Positions 28,105 through 37,947 are shown, numbered from the stretch's first letter. The stretch: 64,000 nucleotides of DNA from Candidatus Heimdallarchaeota archaeon B3_Heim (GCA_003144275.1 NJBF01000006.1:1-64000), one strand, 5' to 3'. Made by a program: numbers and translations. Notes: generated by a model not told the origin, from the sequence alone.

Positions 28105-28434
28105 TTATTCTAATTTGCTTCCACAATTATCACAGAAGAGTGTAGTCCCTGTTACCAATGCTCCACAGGTAGAGCAATAATCCTCTCGAACTACTTTCGC
28201 TTCTGGTTCTACTCTATGTCGAGATAGGAAACGACCAGAGTTTATCATATTCTGTCTACCCATTTGATCCACATAAAATTCAGTATATCCGCAATCAACA
28301 CAACTATACGATTCTAATGTCGCAGTGGATAAACCTAGAAGGTCAACCTTGGAATGACCTCTATCTGCATGAACTCTATGGGGACCAGCTAATCTTGAAC
28401 TATTACATTTAGGGCAAGTTAGTGAAATTAACAT
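28105..28434 (-). CDS. Two-zinc-ribbon protein
   Basis: 109 residues with an N-terminal ribbon (CPKCNSS … SCVDCGYTEF) and a C-terminal double-CxxC ribbon (YCSTCGALV … FCDNCGSKLE). Proteins of this layout bind zinc and often nucleic acid or partner proteins. No further domain. Lies immediately downstream of the convergent proline-rich gene. Confidence 0.65.
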   Translation of the reverse strand: MLISLTCPKCNSSRLAGPHRVHADRGHSKVDLLGLSTATLESYSCVDCGYTEFYVDQMGRQNMINSGRFLSRHRVEPEAKVVREDYCSTCGALVTGTTLFCDNCGSKLE

Positions 28435-28550
28435 ATTCCTTACTCACCACTTTCGTGGAATACTTTGAATAAAAGATTTAGCTTATCCGAAGAATTCTTT
28501 TTGTTTTGTGTTAATGAGTTATAGAAATTTTAAAGAGAAAAAGAAGGAAA

Positions 28551-29603
28551 TCAAAAGCCACCCATGGTCAACGCCATGATGGCCTTCTGGGCATGCAAAC
28601 GATTTTCAGCAACATCATAAATGCAGGATCGAGGACCAGAAGCGACGTCATCTGAAACTTCATGGCCCCTATCAATCGGCATGGGATGGGTAAAGATCGC
28701 ATTGTTGGTTAATGACATCTTCTTACTATCACAAATCCAATCAGGAAATTTCGATGCTTTTTCGATCTCTTGTTGTTTCAAGAGTTCCCCATTCTGATAT
28801 GCTTCTGAAGACATCCAATTACGGGAATACACAACATGGGCCCCTTCGTAACCTTTGGTTAGGTGATTGGTTGTCTCAAACTGAGCCTCATTCTCGTTAC
28901 AGTTTTCCTCTGTCCACTTAAGTACTTGAGGATCTAAATTGTATCCCTCTGGATTTGCTACGGTAACATCCATGCCATACCGAGAACCAATAAGCATTGC
29001 CTCTTGCACAGAACACCAAGAACGAGCCAACGCACCATGACCCCATGCAATAAGAAGTTTTTTATCGTTCAAAGTTTTCCAATCAGGTGGATACTGTGGC
29101 CCTTTATGGAACCATTCTGACCAGCCCATTACATCAGCAAGACCTTGACAGGGATGAAATGTATCGTGGGCCATAGAAATAACTGGAATTGATGACCACT
29201 TAGCATATTCACGAAGTAATCGTTCCCCTTGACCATACTCACTTACCTTATCTTCCAAAATACGAATACCTAATCCATGAGCATATCTACTCATGACTTG
29301 TGCTGCATCTTCAACCGTTTCTCCAGCAGTTTTTTCGGTTTTCAAGCGCATAGATTTCGGTTCTAAAAACTGCGCATGACCACCAAGTTCTGTTGCCGCA
29401 ACTTCAAAGCTCTGACGAGTTCTCACACTTGGGTTATAGAAAAACATGAAAAATGTCTTGTGTTCAAGTACGTTGGAATATGCATATCGTTCACGTTTCA
29501 TTCTTCCAGCAAGATCTAAAACTAGATCTAATTCGTGTTTTGTCCAATCTTGTGTACAAATCAAGTGTTTACCATACAAATCTGATTGTTCTATTTTTTT
29601 CAC
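28551..29603 (-). CDS. Knotted acetylornithine-carbamoyltransferase-like enzyme (paralogue 1)
   Basis: 350 residues. Carbamoyl phosphate motif FYNPSVRTRQSFE, then the TELGGHAQFLEP segment and HPCQGLADV, both as in N-acetylornithine carbamoyltransferases (AOTC), and a C-terminal HPMPIDRGHEV and AENRLHAQKAIMAL. In AOTC the loop after HCLP reads LRRNVKATD; here and in the second copy (38468-39532) it is DRGxEV, so the acceptor should differ from acetylornithine. The gene begins with GTG 12 bp after the carbamate kinase stop, which implies an operon. A role in phosphorolysis of a ureido compound, giving carbamoyl phosphate to the kinase, is inference. Confidence 0.72.
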   Translation of the reverse strand: MKKIEQSDLYGKHLICTQDWTKHELDLVLDLAGRMKRERYAYSNVLEHKTFFMFFYNPSVRTRQSFEVAATELGGHAQFLEPKSMRLKTEKTAGETVEDAAQVMSRYAHGLGIRILEDKVSEYGQGERLLREYAKWSSIPVISMAHDTFHPCQGLADVMGWSEWFHKGPQYPPDWKTLNDKKLLIAWGHGALARSWCSVQEAMLIGSRYGMDVTVANPEGYNLDPQVLKWTEENCNENEAQFETTNHLTKGYEGAHVVYSRNWMSSEAYQNGELLKQQEIEKASKFPDWICDSKKMSLTNNAIFTHPMPIDRGHEVSDDVASGPRSCIYDVAENRLHAQKAIMALTMGGF

Positions 29604-29615
29604 CTTCTTAATTGC

Positions 29616-30602
29616 TTATGGAGTAATTGTTGTCCCTGCTTTACCCTCTAATGCATCAGCAACAAGTTCAGGGCTAGTTATAATAACTTTTTTTCCACCA
29701 TCTTTTATGAATCTTAATGCTGCTCTTAACTTAGGTCCCATGCTACCTTTCAGGCTTGTTCCGAATGCTCCCTCATCAAGATACTTCTGAACTTCAGCTC
29801 GAGTAATTGTGTTGATTCCCTCAGCATTGGGGGTATTATAATTGAGATAAACTTGATCAGTATCCGTTAAAATAGCAAATATTTCCGCATTGACATCAAC
29901 CGCTAATCTCTCTCCAGCCAGGTCTTTATCGATAACCGCTTCAACTCCCTGTACGGTACCATCTTCATTCTTGATTATCGGAATACCCCCGCCACCACCT
30001 GCTACAACAATAAAACCTGCTTCAAGTAATGTATTCACTTGATCTTTTTCATAAATTTCAGTAGGATCAGGTGAGGGAACAACTCGTCGATATCCACGAC
30101 CTGCATCTTCGATAATTGTGAACTCTGGGTGTTCTGTTCGGATTGACTCAGCTTGCTCCTTGGAGTAAAAAGGTCCAACTGGCTTTGTTGGATTTTGAAA
30201 GGCTGGATCATCCTTGGATACAACAACTTGTGTGACAAATGTTGTCACCTTAATTTTTTCTTGCGGATTCAACCTGCTTGGAGGGCCTTCCTTTAGCAAT
30301 AGATTACCTAGGATATTCTGTATTAAATACCCAATTTGTCCTTGTGTCATTGCTCCGCAGATATCCATTGGAAGTACAGGTCGGTTGAATGGAGGATGAC
30401 TACCTGCTTCCATCTGAAGCATGATATTTCCCACCTGTGGGCCATTCCCATGAGTAATTACGACTCGATTTTTTGGAACTACTTTCATTATCTGTTTCGC
30501 AGTTTCGGTAATATTCTCAATTTGTTCTTCTATTGTTCCTCTTTGTTTCCCCTTGATCATGGCATTCCCGCCAAGTGCGATTACTAGTAATGGTTTGAGC
30601 AT
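29616..30602 (-). CDS. arcC: Carbamate kinase
   Basis: 328 residues, with the ATG at 30602 chosen because AGGT lies just upstream. Amino-acid kinase fold: VIALGGNAMIKG at the N terminus, THGNGPQVGNIMLQ, GAGGGGIP-like VVAGGGGGIPII, the ADP loop ILTDTDQVYLN, and a conserved GSMGPKLRAALRFI near the C terminus. It converts carbamoyl phosphate and ADP to ATP, carbamate (CO2 and ammonia), or makes carbamoyl phosphate in reverse. No carA/carB is in the window, so it could also supply carbamoyl phosphate to PyrB. First gene of an operon with the carbamoyltransferase. Confidence 0.92.
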   Translation of the reverse strand: MLKPLLVIALGGNAMIKGKQRGTIEEQIENITETAKQIMKVVPKNRVVITHGNGPQVGNIMLQMEAGSHPPFNRPVLPMDICGAMTQGQIGYLIQNILGNLLLKEGPPSRLNPQEKIKVTTFVTQVVVSKDDPAFQNPTKPVGPFYSKEQAESIRTEHPEFTIIEDAGRGYRRVVPSPDPTEIYEKDQVNTLLEAGFIVVAGGGGGIPIIKNEDGTVQGVEAVIDKDLAGERLAVDVNAEIFAILTDTDQVYLNYNTPNAEGINTITRAEVQKYLDEGAFGTSLKGSMGPKLRAALRFIKDGGKKVIITSPELVADALEGKAGTTITP

Positions 30603-30763
30603 AGAATTACCTGCTTTTCTTGAAATAATAGTCGATTTGAGATAAATATGATTCATACAAAAATTTGTTTCACTAAGAATTGGTTTCTTTCTTGGGAAAA
30701 TATTACCACATTAATAATTTATTAAGAGTAAAACTTATTCTGTTTCTAAACGCGGTATTTCAA

Positions 30764-31984
30764 ATGTCTATTGATCTTTTCTCCAAAATTCAAAGTAGAT
30801 ATCCCTCTTCTTTAGACAGAAATATTAGTTTAATACTGTTAATCAATATGGTATTTACAATTCCATGGGGGTTAATTCAACCTTTTATCAGTCCGTACTT
30901 CTTTGAGCTTACTCAAGGTGATTATTATTTAACGGGATTACTCAACGGGATTCCATTAATGACGATGGTGGTGTCAGTTTTTGTATTTGGATGGATAGTA
31001 GATAAAATCGGTTCAAAAATAGTAATGATGGCAGGATTCATTATTTTCATTATCCTTTTCATAACCTTATTACTGATAAGTGATCCCCTCTTATTTTTTA
31101 TTGATTACATTATACTTTATAGTCTTTTGTCGTGTTTCAACCCTGCTGTACTGAAATATACAAGCTTATTACAGAGTAAAATTAATATATTCGGTGCACT
31201 AGCTGCTTCAACATCTTTTGGATATTTTCTTGGTTCTTATGTCGGGGGAAATTTATTTGATATATTTGGTATGGATCTCCTATATTTCCTTGGTCTACTT
31301 GTCTGTATATTCGGATTTATACTTGTTCTTTTCGTTACAGATTTACAAAATGAAGAAGCAATTACACTCCCATATTCTTCGAATCCTAATAATTCTAATT
31401 CCCAAAATATTTTATCTATTTTGTTTAACTCAAGAATTTTAGTGGTTCTATTAATAATAGGAGTGATCCAATCCCTACAAGGTTCTTTTGCAGGTATGTT
31501 TTTTTCAGTGTATTTTATTTCGGAACTTGGAGCCCCAGCATCATTATTGGGTTTGGTATTTGGTATTGCTACATTAGCTGGCACATTTGCCTCTCATTAT
31601 GCAGGTAAATTCGGTGAAAAACGTGGATATAAACCGATTCTGTTCATCTGTTATGTTGGATACTTACTAATCTGGACAACTATGTATTTTTCAGTAAATG
31701 ATTATGTATTACCAGCGCTTGCCTATACATTACCTATATACATTGGATTAATGGTTACAGGCCCAGTTATAATAACCAAGTATGTTCCAGAAAAAAGAAG
31801 AGGAACTTTCATGGGACTATTTAGTGGAAGTCAAAATTTAGGATTTGGTATTGGAACAATCCTTGGAGGAGTATATGCAGGTATACAACAAACCATCCGT
31901 TTCAATTTCGGAGTTTCCGCAATTTTGTCAGTGATATTAATTCTATTTCTATTAATTGCATTTAAAGAAGAAAAAAGAGGCTAG
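30764..31984 (+). CDS. Major facilitator superfamily transporter
   Basis: 406 residues when read from the ATG at 30764; an upstream TTG at 30680 would add 28 residues. About twelve hydrophobic helices in two halves. The MFS loop-2 signature is recognisable as GWIVDKIGSKIVMMAGF and its half-two copy as AGKFGEKRGYKPILF. The gene diverges from arcC with 160 bp between, so it may import the compound degraded by the carbamoyltransferase/kinase pair. Substrate not readable. Confidence 0.8.
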   Translation: MSIDLFSKIQSRYPSSLDRNISLILLINMVFTIPWGLIQPFISPYFFELTQGDYYLTGLLNGIPLMTMVVSVFVFGWIVDKIGSKIVMMAGFIIFIILFITLLLISDPLLFFIDYIILYSLLSCFNPAVLKYTSLLQSKINIFGALAASTSFGYFLGSYVGGNLFDIFGMDLLYFLGLLVCIFGFILVLFVTDLQNEEAITLPYSSNPNNSNSQNILSILFNSRILVVLLIIGVIQSLQGSFAGMFFSVYFISELGAPASLLGLVFGIATLAGTFASHYAGKFGEKRGYKPILFICYVGYLLIWTTMYFSVNDYVLPALAYTLPIYIGLMVTGPVIITKYVPEKRRGTFMGLFSGSQNLGFGIGTILGGVYAGIQQTIRFNFGVSAILSVILILFLLIAFKEEKRG

Positions 31985-32559
31985 GCTAGTTTTAGCAGAT
32001 TTTCCAAACATAGCAAATTAGTTAATGAAAGATCAAATCGTTCCTCAAGATTGGTTTGATCTTGAGGGTTATTTATTCGATTTACGAATACAAATAGCCC
32101 AGCTAAAATTCCTTCGTGATCCAAAATCGTCTTCAAGATAGGTACTTTACTGATTCCGGAAGTGATGACATCATCTACTAATAAAATTCGCTTATTCCTA
32201 ATATTTCCTTCAATGAGCTTCTTAGTTCCATGGTCTTTTTGTTGTATCCGAGCTAAATAAAATTCTTTTTCTAGTTCTAGAGCTAAGGCAGCACCCAATG
32301 GGATCCCTGCTAGTGGAGGAGCAATTATTCCATCAAATTCTTCATCTAACCTTGATCTTTTTATATACTTGGAAGTCAGCTTAATTATAGCCTTAAATTC
32401 GTTTGGGAAATTGGGTAGTATTCGTAAATCTATGTAAACAGGAGAGATTGACCCATCTTTCAAAGTAAAACTACCAAACTGCACAACATTGACTTTTTGA
32501 AGAATTTTCACTAGTTCTTGAATCTCTGAATTTGTTAAATTAATCAATTGTCTCACCAA
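31981..32559 (-). CDS. pyrE: Orotate phosphoribosyltransferase
   Basis: 192 residues. Converts orotate and PRPP to OMP. PRPP-binding motif ILLVDDVITSGIS, the flexible catalytic loop with ARIQQKDHGTK, and GIIAPPLAGIPLGAALA. Starts with TTG at 32559 or the next codon, GTG. It overlaps the end of the transporter gene by a few bases and diverges from pyrF with 96 bp between. Confidence 0.92.
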   Translation of the reverse strand: MVRQLINLTNSEIQELVKILQKVNVVQFGSFTLKDGSISPVYIDLRILPNFPNEFKAIIKLTSKYIKRSRLDEEFDGIIAPPLAGIPLGAALALELEKEFYLARIQQKDHGTKKLIEGNIRNKRILLVDDVITSGISKVPILKTILDHEGILAGLFVFVNRINNPQDQTNLEERFDLSLTNLLCLENLLKLA

Positions 32560-32580
32560 TATTTACTAAGGTTTCATTCC

Positions 32581-32618
32581 AATTCTTCTTAATTTCTTAG
32601 TTTATTAATAGAAGAATT
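32581..32618. promoter_or_regulatory. Inverted repeat in the divergent pyrE-pyrF promoter region
   Basis: AATTCTTCT (32581-32589) and AGAAGAATT (32610-32618) form perfect 9-bp arms 20 bp apart in the only intergenic space between the divergent pyrE and pyrF genes. The right arm abuts a TATA-like TTTTAAAT about 30 bp before the pyrF ATG. A regulator binding here could control both directions. The arm sequence itself is common enough in AT-rich DNA to occur by chance. Confidence 0.35.
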
Positions 32619-32655
32619 TTAAATTCCATCCTTATGTGATTTTTTACTGATTATA

Positions 32656-33426
32656 ATGCAATTTCTGGACTTATTAAATAAATCTAAGCAAGAATCAAAA
32701 AGCCAAATATGTGTTGGCTTAGATCTAGCTGCTTTTGGAACCAGAGAGCAATATACTCTTAAGAAAGAACAGGACAAAGTAGTTGTATTATTGAACTTAA
32801 TAGAAAACCTATATTCACGATGTTGCGCATTTAAAATTAATCGACAGTACATTCTTGATCTTACCTCACCTGAAATACAACAAATTACACAAGCATCCCA
32901 TAAACATAGTAGGCCAATAATTATTGATCACAAACTTTCTGATATTGGTTCTACCAACCGACAGGCCATACAACATTTTGCAAAAGAGGGTTTTGATGCA
33001 TTTACAGCTAGTCCATTTCCTGGAAACGTACAAAATCTTTGTGAAACAGCTCATAATTCAGATCTAGCCGTAATTTTGTTAATATTAATGTCAAATCCAG
33101 AAGCAATCTGGATGAAAAAAGCCTATATCGAGAAGGTTCCTGTATTTCAGTTTAATGCTATTTTAGCAAATGAATTCGCGGATGGAGTCGTTATTGGCGC
33201 CACTGGTCATGTTACCAATGAGAACTTGCATACAATTAAATCTGAAATTTCAGGAAAAGTTGTTTTAGCACCTGGAGTTGGCGCTCAGGGAGGAGATGTG
33301 AAATCATTAGTAAATATTTTTCACAAAGACGTGATCTTTAATGTTGGAAGAAGTATTATCTATCAAGATGATCCTCTTCAAGTGCTACAGTCGTATAATG
33401 AATTAGTTAGAAAACATACTGGGTAA
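32656..33426 (+). CDS. pyrF: Orotidine 5'-phosphate decarboxylase
   Basis: 256 residues. Decarboxylates OMP to UMP. The catalytic D-K-x-x-D pattern is present as IIDHKLSDIGSTN, and the phosphate-binding end is VVLAPGVGAQGGDVKS … VGRSII. The length of about 256 and the TSPEIQ insert match the longer class of OMP decarboxylases (about 270-280 residues) rather than the short archaeal one. Followed by pyrC four bases later. Confidence 0.9.
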   Translation: MQFLDLLNKSKQESKSQICVGLDLAAFGTREQYTLKKEQDKVVVLLNLIENLYSRCCAFKINRQYILDLTSPEIQQITQASHKHSRPIIIDHKLSDIGSTNRQAIQHFAKEGFDAFTASPFPGNVQNLCETAHNSDLAVILLILMSNPEAIWMKKAYIEKVPVFQFNAILANEFADGVVIGATGHVTNENLHTIKSEISGKVVLAPGVGAQGGDVKSLVNIFHKDVIFNVGRSIIYQDDPLQVLQSYNELVRKHTG

Positions 33427-33430
33427 TAAT

Positions 33431-34678
33431 TTGTTATTAACTAACGCTAAAATCTGGGTTACAGATAGGATTATTGAAGGAAATCTACTTCTCGATGATG
33501 AGAGCGGAGTTATACAAAGTATTTTCAAAAGCTCATCTTCTACAAATGAGCAGAATGAATTCAAGATTAATTTAAGGAAGAAATTAATTATACCAAGTTT
33601 AATTGATATTCATTGCCATTTACGAGATTTTAATGAATCGCACAAAGAAACTTATCAAACTGGTGCAAAAGCAGCCGCTGCAGGTGGATATACTCACGTT
33701 TTTGATATGCCAAACAAGCAACCCGCAGTTATTTCGAATAAACAAATACAGGGAATTAATAAAACTATTAAAAATCTTAACTCTGTCAAAATTACCCCCT
33801 TTTTACTATTATGTAGTGAAACAGAAGAACTTCTGAAATATAAATATCCTTTTTTGAAAGCCTATCTAGGATTAACTACTGGTAATTATCTTACAACAGA
33901 ATTAGATATACAGAATTTCATTCAGAATTCTTCTTCTTTCTTAAGTGTCCATTGTGAAGATAATGAACTTATTGAAAGAAATAAAATAAAGATGAAAGAT
34001 GAATTAAAGGATCATTGTGAAATAAGAGGGGCAGAAACGGAATTAACCTCTCTTTCAACGCTTCTTCGGATAAAAAATGAGCTTAAGTCTAATGCAACCC
34101 TTCATGTTGCTCATTTGACGCTTACAAGATCTATTGATATGCTTAAAAATAAAAATATCTCTTTCGAAGTAACACCCCATCATTTACTTCTTAATCGCGA
34201 TGATTACACCCGTCTCGGAGTGTGGGGTAAAATGAATCCTCCACTAAGAAATAAAAATGAGCAAGGTATGTTATTGAAAGCATTTTTGGAAGGCAGAATA
34301 CCTATAATCGCAACTGATCATGCCCCACATACAAAGGAGGAGAAAGTTAATTCTCTTAGAGCAGGAGTCCCTGGGCTTGAAACTACTCTTCCTCTTTTAC
34401 TAGACAAACTCAAACCTTTAGATATTCAAAAAATCCAGTTAATAATAGATGTATTAGCAACAAATCCAAGAAAAATTATGAAATCCTCATCCAGAGGTAT
34501 TATTGCCGAAGGTGAGGTGGCTGATCTGACAATAATAGATTTAAATATGATTAAAGAAGTAAAAGGAGAAAATCTCTACACAAAATGTAATTGGAGTCCT
34601 TGGGAAGGAAAAAAAATGAAAGGATGGCCTGTAATGACCATTAGAGAAGGCCGAATCATCCATAACGATCTATTCTGA
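33431..34678 (+). CDS. pyrC: Dihydroorotase
   Basis: 415 residues of the type I (class with carboxylated lysine) kind. Metal ligands DIHCHLRDFNE, the KAYLGLTTG lysine segment, His in VHCEDNE and HVAHLTL, and catalytic Asp in IATDHAPHTKEEK. The substrate-contact NPR motif is ATNPRKIM. Cyclises carbamoyl aspartate to dihydroorotate. Starts with TTG at 33431, directly after pyrF. Confidence 0.92.
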   Translation: MLLTNAKIWVTDRIIEGNLLLDDESGVIQSIFKSSSSTNEQNEFKINLRKKLIIPSLIDIHCHLRDFNESHKETYQTGAKAAAAGGYTHVFDMPNKQPAVISNKQIQGINKTIKNLNSVKITPFLLLCSETEELLKYKYPFLKAYLGLTTGNYLTTELDIQNFIQNSSSFLSVHCEDNELIERNKIKMKDELKDHCEIRGAETELTSLSTLLRIKNELKSNATLHVAHLTLTRSIDMLKNKNISFEVTPHHLLLNRDDYTRLGVWGKMNPPLRNKNEQGMLLKAFLEGRIPIIATDHAPHTKEEKVNSLRAGVPGLETTLPLLLDKLKPLDIQKIQLIIDVLATNPRKIMKSSSRGIIAEGEVADLTIIDLNMIKEVKGENLYTKCNWSPWEGKKMKGWPVMTIREGRIIHNDLF

Positions 34679-34710
34679 CTTCATTTTAGAATAAGATACA
34701 CTCGAGTCTC

Positions 34711-35559
34711 TTAAAGAGGATATTTCGACCCATTTGCATTCCTACCAAATGAACCAAAGTCTGTTATCTTTTGTAGAACATCGCCGCGAAACACTGGGCC
34801 ATCACGACAAATACTGAGACCAACGCCATCTAAATAACAGGAACCGCAAATACCAAAACCACAACGAATGTACCTGTCTGCTAAGCTAAATTGAGCATTT
34901 TTCTCAAGGTTAAATTGATTTACAATATCTAAAATGCCTTTAAGCATTTTTTCTGGTCCACAGGAATAGATCTCATGGGATAAATTTTTTTGTTGAGCTT
35001 TTTGAAGAATTTCCTCTAATATAATAGTCGGAAAACCATGGAAACCAAATGATCCGTCATCTGTACAATAACGAATGTCAATATCAGTGTTATTCAATTC
35101 CTCCTTAAAGAACAGTTCATCGTGAGTTCTTGCACCATGAATGAGAAGTATTTTTTTTTGAGTCCTTGATATCAAAGTGGAAATTATGAATCTCAAGGGT
35201 GCAATTCCCATTCCACCTGCAATAATAATAGCTACTTCTTTATCGCTTATATCAAAACCATTACCATAAGGACCACGTAGACCAACTAAGTCACCTTTAT
35301 TCATTCTGAGAAAATTAGCTGATGTTTGCCCTTTTGAGCATATTGTAAACTGAATTTTTTCATTATTTTCAATTTGGCTTATCGAGATGGGTATTTCATC
35401 GTCTCCTGGAAGCCATAACATGAAGTATTGGCCTGGAATGGGATCAAGCTCAAGATTTGCAGGCAAATGAAAAGAAAAAGTCGCTGTCTTTTCACCCTCA
35501 AATACTAGGTCTGTAATCGTTAAACAAAGTGGAATTTCAATTCGATTCTGCTTATTCAT
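34711..35559 (-). CDS. pyrK: Dihydroorotate dehydrogenase electron-transfer subunit
   Basis: 282 residues. Ferredoxin-reductase-like FAD domain (PGQYFMLWLPG, then GLRGPYGNGFD), NAD domain (IIAGGMGIAPLRFI) and a C-terminal 2Fe-2S cluster with cysteines in RCGFGICGSCYLDG and ICRDGPVF. Passes electrons from PyrD to NAD+. Its start overlaps the pyrD stop by 8 bp, the arrangement of class 1B enzymes. Confidence 0.92.
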   Translation of the reverse strand: MNKQNRIEIPLCLTITDLVFEGEKTATFSFHLPANLELDPIPGQYFMLWLPGDDEIPISISQIENNEKIQFTICSKGQTSANFLRMNKGDLVGLRGPYGNGFDISDKEVAIIIAGGMGIAPLRFIISTLISRTQKKILLIHGARTHDELFFKEELNNTDIDIRYCTDDGSFGFHGFPTIILEEILQKAQQKNLSHEIYSCGPEKMLKGILDIVNQFNLEKNAQFSLADRYIRCGFGICGSCYLDGVGLSICRDGPVFRGDVLQKITDFGSFGRNANGSKYPL

Positions 35560-36484
35560 GGGCTAGTCCCCTTAGTTGACTGAATGATTTCCCCTCTCTC
35601 GAAAGATACTCATTTAATCCATTTAGAATGTTATGAACGAGTGTTTGAGGAGCATCATAATCGATTAAAGCTGAACCAATTTGGATAGCCGTTGCTCCAG
35701 CAAGAATATATTCAATTGCATCTTGCCAAGAACTTATTCCTCCCACCCCAACAAGAGGTATCTCTGAACCGAATCTTTCGTATAGATCATAAATCACCCT
35801 TACTCCTATTGGTTTTATTGCCTGACCAGATAAACCACCAGAAATGTTTCCTAATACTGGTTTTTTAATGTGAATATCAATCATCATAGCTTTTATTGTA
35901 TTAATTGCAACAATAGCATCTGCACCTGCAGAAATCGCAGATTCAGCAACTGATTTAATATTCGTGATGTTTGGAGTCAATTTCACCCAAATGGGTACTT
36001 TAGTTCTAACTTTACATGCTTCTACTATAGTGTATACAATATTTGGGTCTGTGCCCACGGCTATGCCAACTTTTTTAGCGTGAGGACAACTTAAGTTCAA
36101 CTCATAGGCGATTGGAGTGTTCCCAGTTAAGTTATTATCCATATGTTGAATTATTTGTTGAAATTCAGTTGATGAAGAACCAAAGATCGAGACTGAATAT
36201 TTTACCTCATGGTTAATTTCACGGAGTTCTTCACTAAATGCATCATATCCTGGGTTGGCTAATCCAACAGCATTCAAAATAGACTTTATTTCAGGAATAT
36301 AGATAACTGAAGGGTTTGGATGACCTTTTCGCGGGTTTAACCCAACGGATTTTGTAGTTACTGCTCCAAATCCTTCTTTATACGCCCGATTAAGTGTTGA
36401 ATATGTTGATCCCCAAATACCAGAAGATAAAATTATCGGATTCCTTATTCTTACTGTTCCAATGAGAGTTTGGAGCTCTGTCAT
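35552..36484 (-). CDS. pyrD: Dihydroorotate dehydrogenase, class 1B catalytic subunit
   Basis: 310 residues. FMN-binding TIM barrel. The active-site Cys is in ELNLSCPHAKK, the ligands in VKLTPNITNI and INTIKAMMIDI, and the phosphate-binding GVGGISSW … GSALIDYD is intact. Oxidises dihydroorotate to orotate. Works with the overlapping pyrK product. Start ATG at 36484, 13 bp after pyrI. Confidence 0.92.
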   Translation of the reverse strand: MTELQTLIGTVRIRNPIILSSGIWGSTYSTLNRAYKEGFGAVTTKSVGLNPRKGHPNPSVIYIPEIKSILNAVGLANPGYDAFSEELREINHEVKYSVSIFGSSSTEFQQIIQHMDNNLTGNTPIAYELNLSCPHAKKVGIAVGTDPNIVYTIVEACKVRTKVPIWVKLTPNITNIKSVAESAISAGADAIVAINTIKAMMIDIHIKKPVLGNISGGLSGQAIKPIGVRVIYDLYERFGSEIPLVGVGGISSWQDAIEYILAGATAIQIGSALIDYDAPQTLVHNILNGLNEYLSREGKSFSQLRGLAHE

Positions 36485-36497
36485 ATCTTGATCTCAA

Positions 36498-37007
36498 TTA
36501 CTGTATTAATGAAATATTTTCAAGGATTTTGAAGATCTTATCACAGTATACGCACCGAAGGCTTAGGTTTTCACGGTTTCCAACTTCATTACTTCCAATA
36601 ACAGTAAATTCTGTTTCTACATCTTCTCGTAAGTTTGTAATGCAGCTAATTCCTGGACATTTGATAACACCGTAGGCTTTCTCAGGAGTTTGAATTTTTT
36701 CTTTGTGGACAATGTGATAATTCTCTATACAGATAAAATTGCTTCCCGATATTAATAACCCTAAGAGATCTAAATTTAGATCTTCCTTACCTATATTCCT
36801 GATTTTAAGAACATCTTTTCTCCCGAGTTTTTTAGAAGGAACGTTCATTGCTATAAATACCGAATGAGGGAAATGCACATCAATATTTAATGCTTGTAAA
36901 ACGTAAAATGCTCCTCCAGTAACAATATGATCGATAACAATTCCATTATCAATTTTTTTTACTGAAAGTTGTTTATCATTAGATTTTGTCTTAGCCAATA
37001 TTCTCAA
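36498..37007 (-). CDS. pyrI: Aspartate carbamoyltransferase regulatory chain
   Basis: 169 residues. N-terminal allosteric domain (VKKIDNGIVIDHIVTGGAFYVLQAL, where the nucleotide effector binds) and a C-terminal zinc domain with four cysteines in CPGISCITN and RCVYCDK. Pairs with PyrB, whose stop lies one base upstream. Brings feedback control by CTP/ATP. Confidence 0.92.
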   Translation of the reverse strand: MRILAKTKSNDKQLSVKKIDNGIVIDHIVTGGAFYVLQALNIDVHFPHSVFIAMNVPSKKLGRKDVLKIRNIGKEDLNLDLLGLLISGSNFICIENYHIVHKEKIQTPEKAYGVIKCPGISCITNLREDVETEFTVIGSNEVGNRENLSLRCVYCDKIFKILENISLIQ

Positions 37008-37008
37008 C

Positions 37009-37947
37009 TCAGTGTATTAACCGATTTAAAACTGCCATTCGGGTGTAAACTCCATTTTTCGCTTGCTCAAAGTATTTTGCTTGTGGAAATCGATCAATAG
37101 CATAAGGAATTTCATCCACTCTTGGTAATGGATGCATAATAATTAAATCTTCTTTTGCGGCTTTCATTAAGTCAGGTCTAAGTTGGTAAGACTCTTTTAC
37201 TTTGTTATACAGCATTGGATCTGGGAATCGTTCTTTCTGTAATCGTGTAACATAGAGAACATCGAGACTACTAATTATTTCAGCAAGATTCGTTGCTTTA
37301 TGCATCTCTAAATCAGTTGATTCAAGATCGTAGACTAATTCGTCTTGTAAATGTAAAGACGGGTGAGATAGATAATAGATAGTGTTTCGACCAAATTTAC
37401 CTAGGGCAAATAATAATGAAGAAATTGTACGACTATACCGTAAGTCTCCAACAATACCTACATTAAGTCCTGATAACCTATGATGATATTCTTGAATTGT
37501 AAAAATGTCTAATAAAGCCTGAGTAGGATGTTCCTGACTTCCCGAACCTCCTGATATAACTGGAACTCCATATTTATCGGCAATTTTGGCTGCAAGCTTA
37601 CAACTACCTCTTAGTGGATGTCGCAGTACGATACAATCAGAATAACCTGCTAGCATAGTTATGGTATCAGACAGAGACTCACCTTTCTCGATTGAGGTTC
37701 CAGCTTGGCTTGAAAATCCTAATGTTTTACCTCCTAAACGAAGCATTGCACTTTCAAAAGATAATCTTGTTCGAGTACTTGCTTCCCAAAATGCTAAGGA
37801 CAATATTTTCCCTTTTAAAGCCTCTGCATATTTGGAAGGATTTTGTTTAATTTCAGATGCATCGTCTAAGATGCCTTGAATAAAATTTTCAGTCATGTAT
37901 CGAATACCAAAAATATGAGAGGTTTGGTGTTCAGTATCTTCATTCAT
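37009..37947 (-). CDS. pyrB: Aspartate carbamoyltransferase catalytic chain
   Basis: 312 residues. Carbamoyl phosphate motif ASTRTRLSFESAM, then GSGSQEHPTQALLDIFT and HPLPRVDEI. Condenses carbamoyl phosphate and aspartate. The start ATG shares a base with the stop of the pyrG stub (TAATG), so translation is probably coupled to it. Second gene of the transcript pyrG-stub, pyrB, pyrI, pyrD, pyrK. Confidence 0.94.
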   Translation of the reverse strand: MNEDTEHQTSHIFGIRYMTENFIQGILDDASEIKQNPSKYAEALKGKILSLAFWEASTRTRLSFESAMLRLGGKTLGFSSQAGTSIEKGESLSDTITMLAGYSDCIVLRHPLRGSCKLAAKIADKYGVPVISGGSGSQEHPTQALLDIFTIQEYHHRLSGLNVGIVGDLRYSRTISSLLFALGKFGRNTIYYLSHPSLHLQDELVYDLESTDLEMHKATNLAEIISSLDVLYVTRLQKERFPDPMLYNKVKESYQLRPDLMKAAKEDLIIMHPLPRVDEIPYAIDRFPQAKYFEQAKNGVYTRMAVLNRLIH

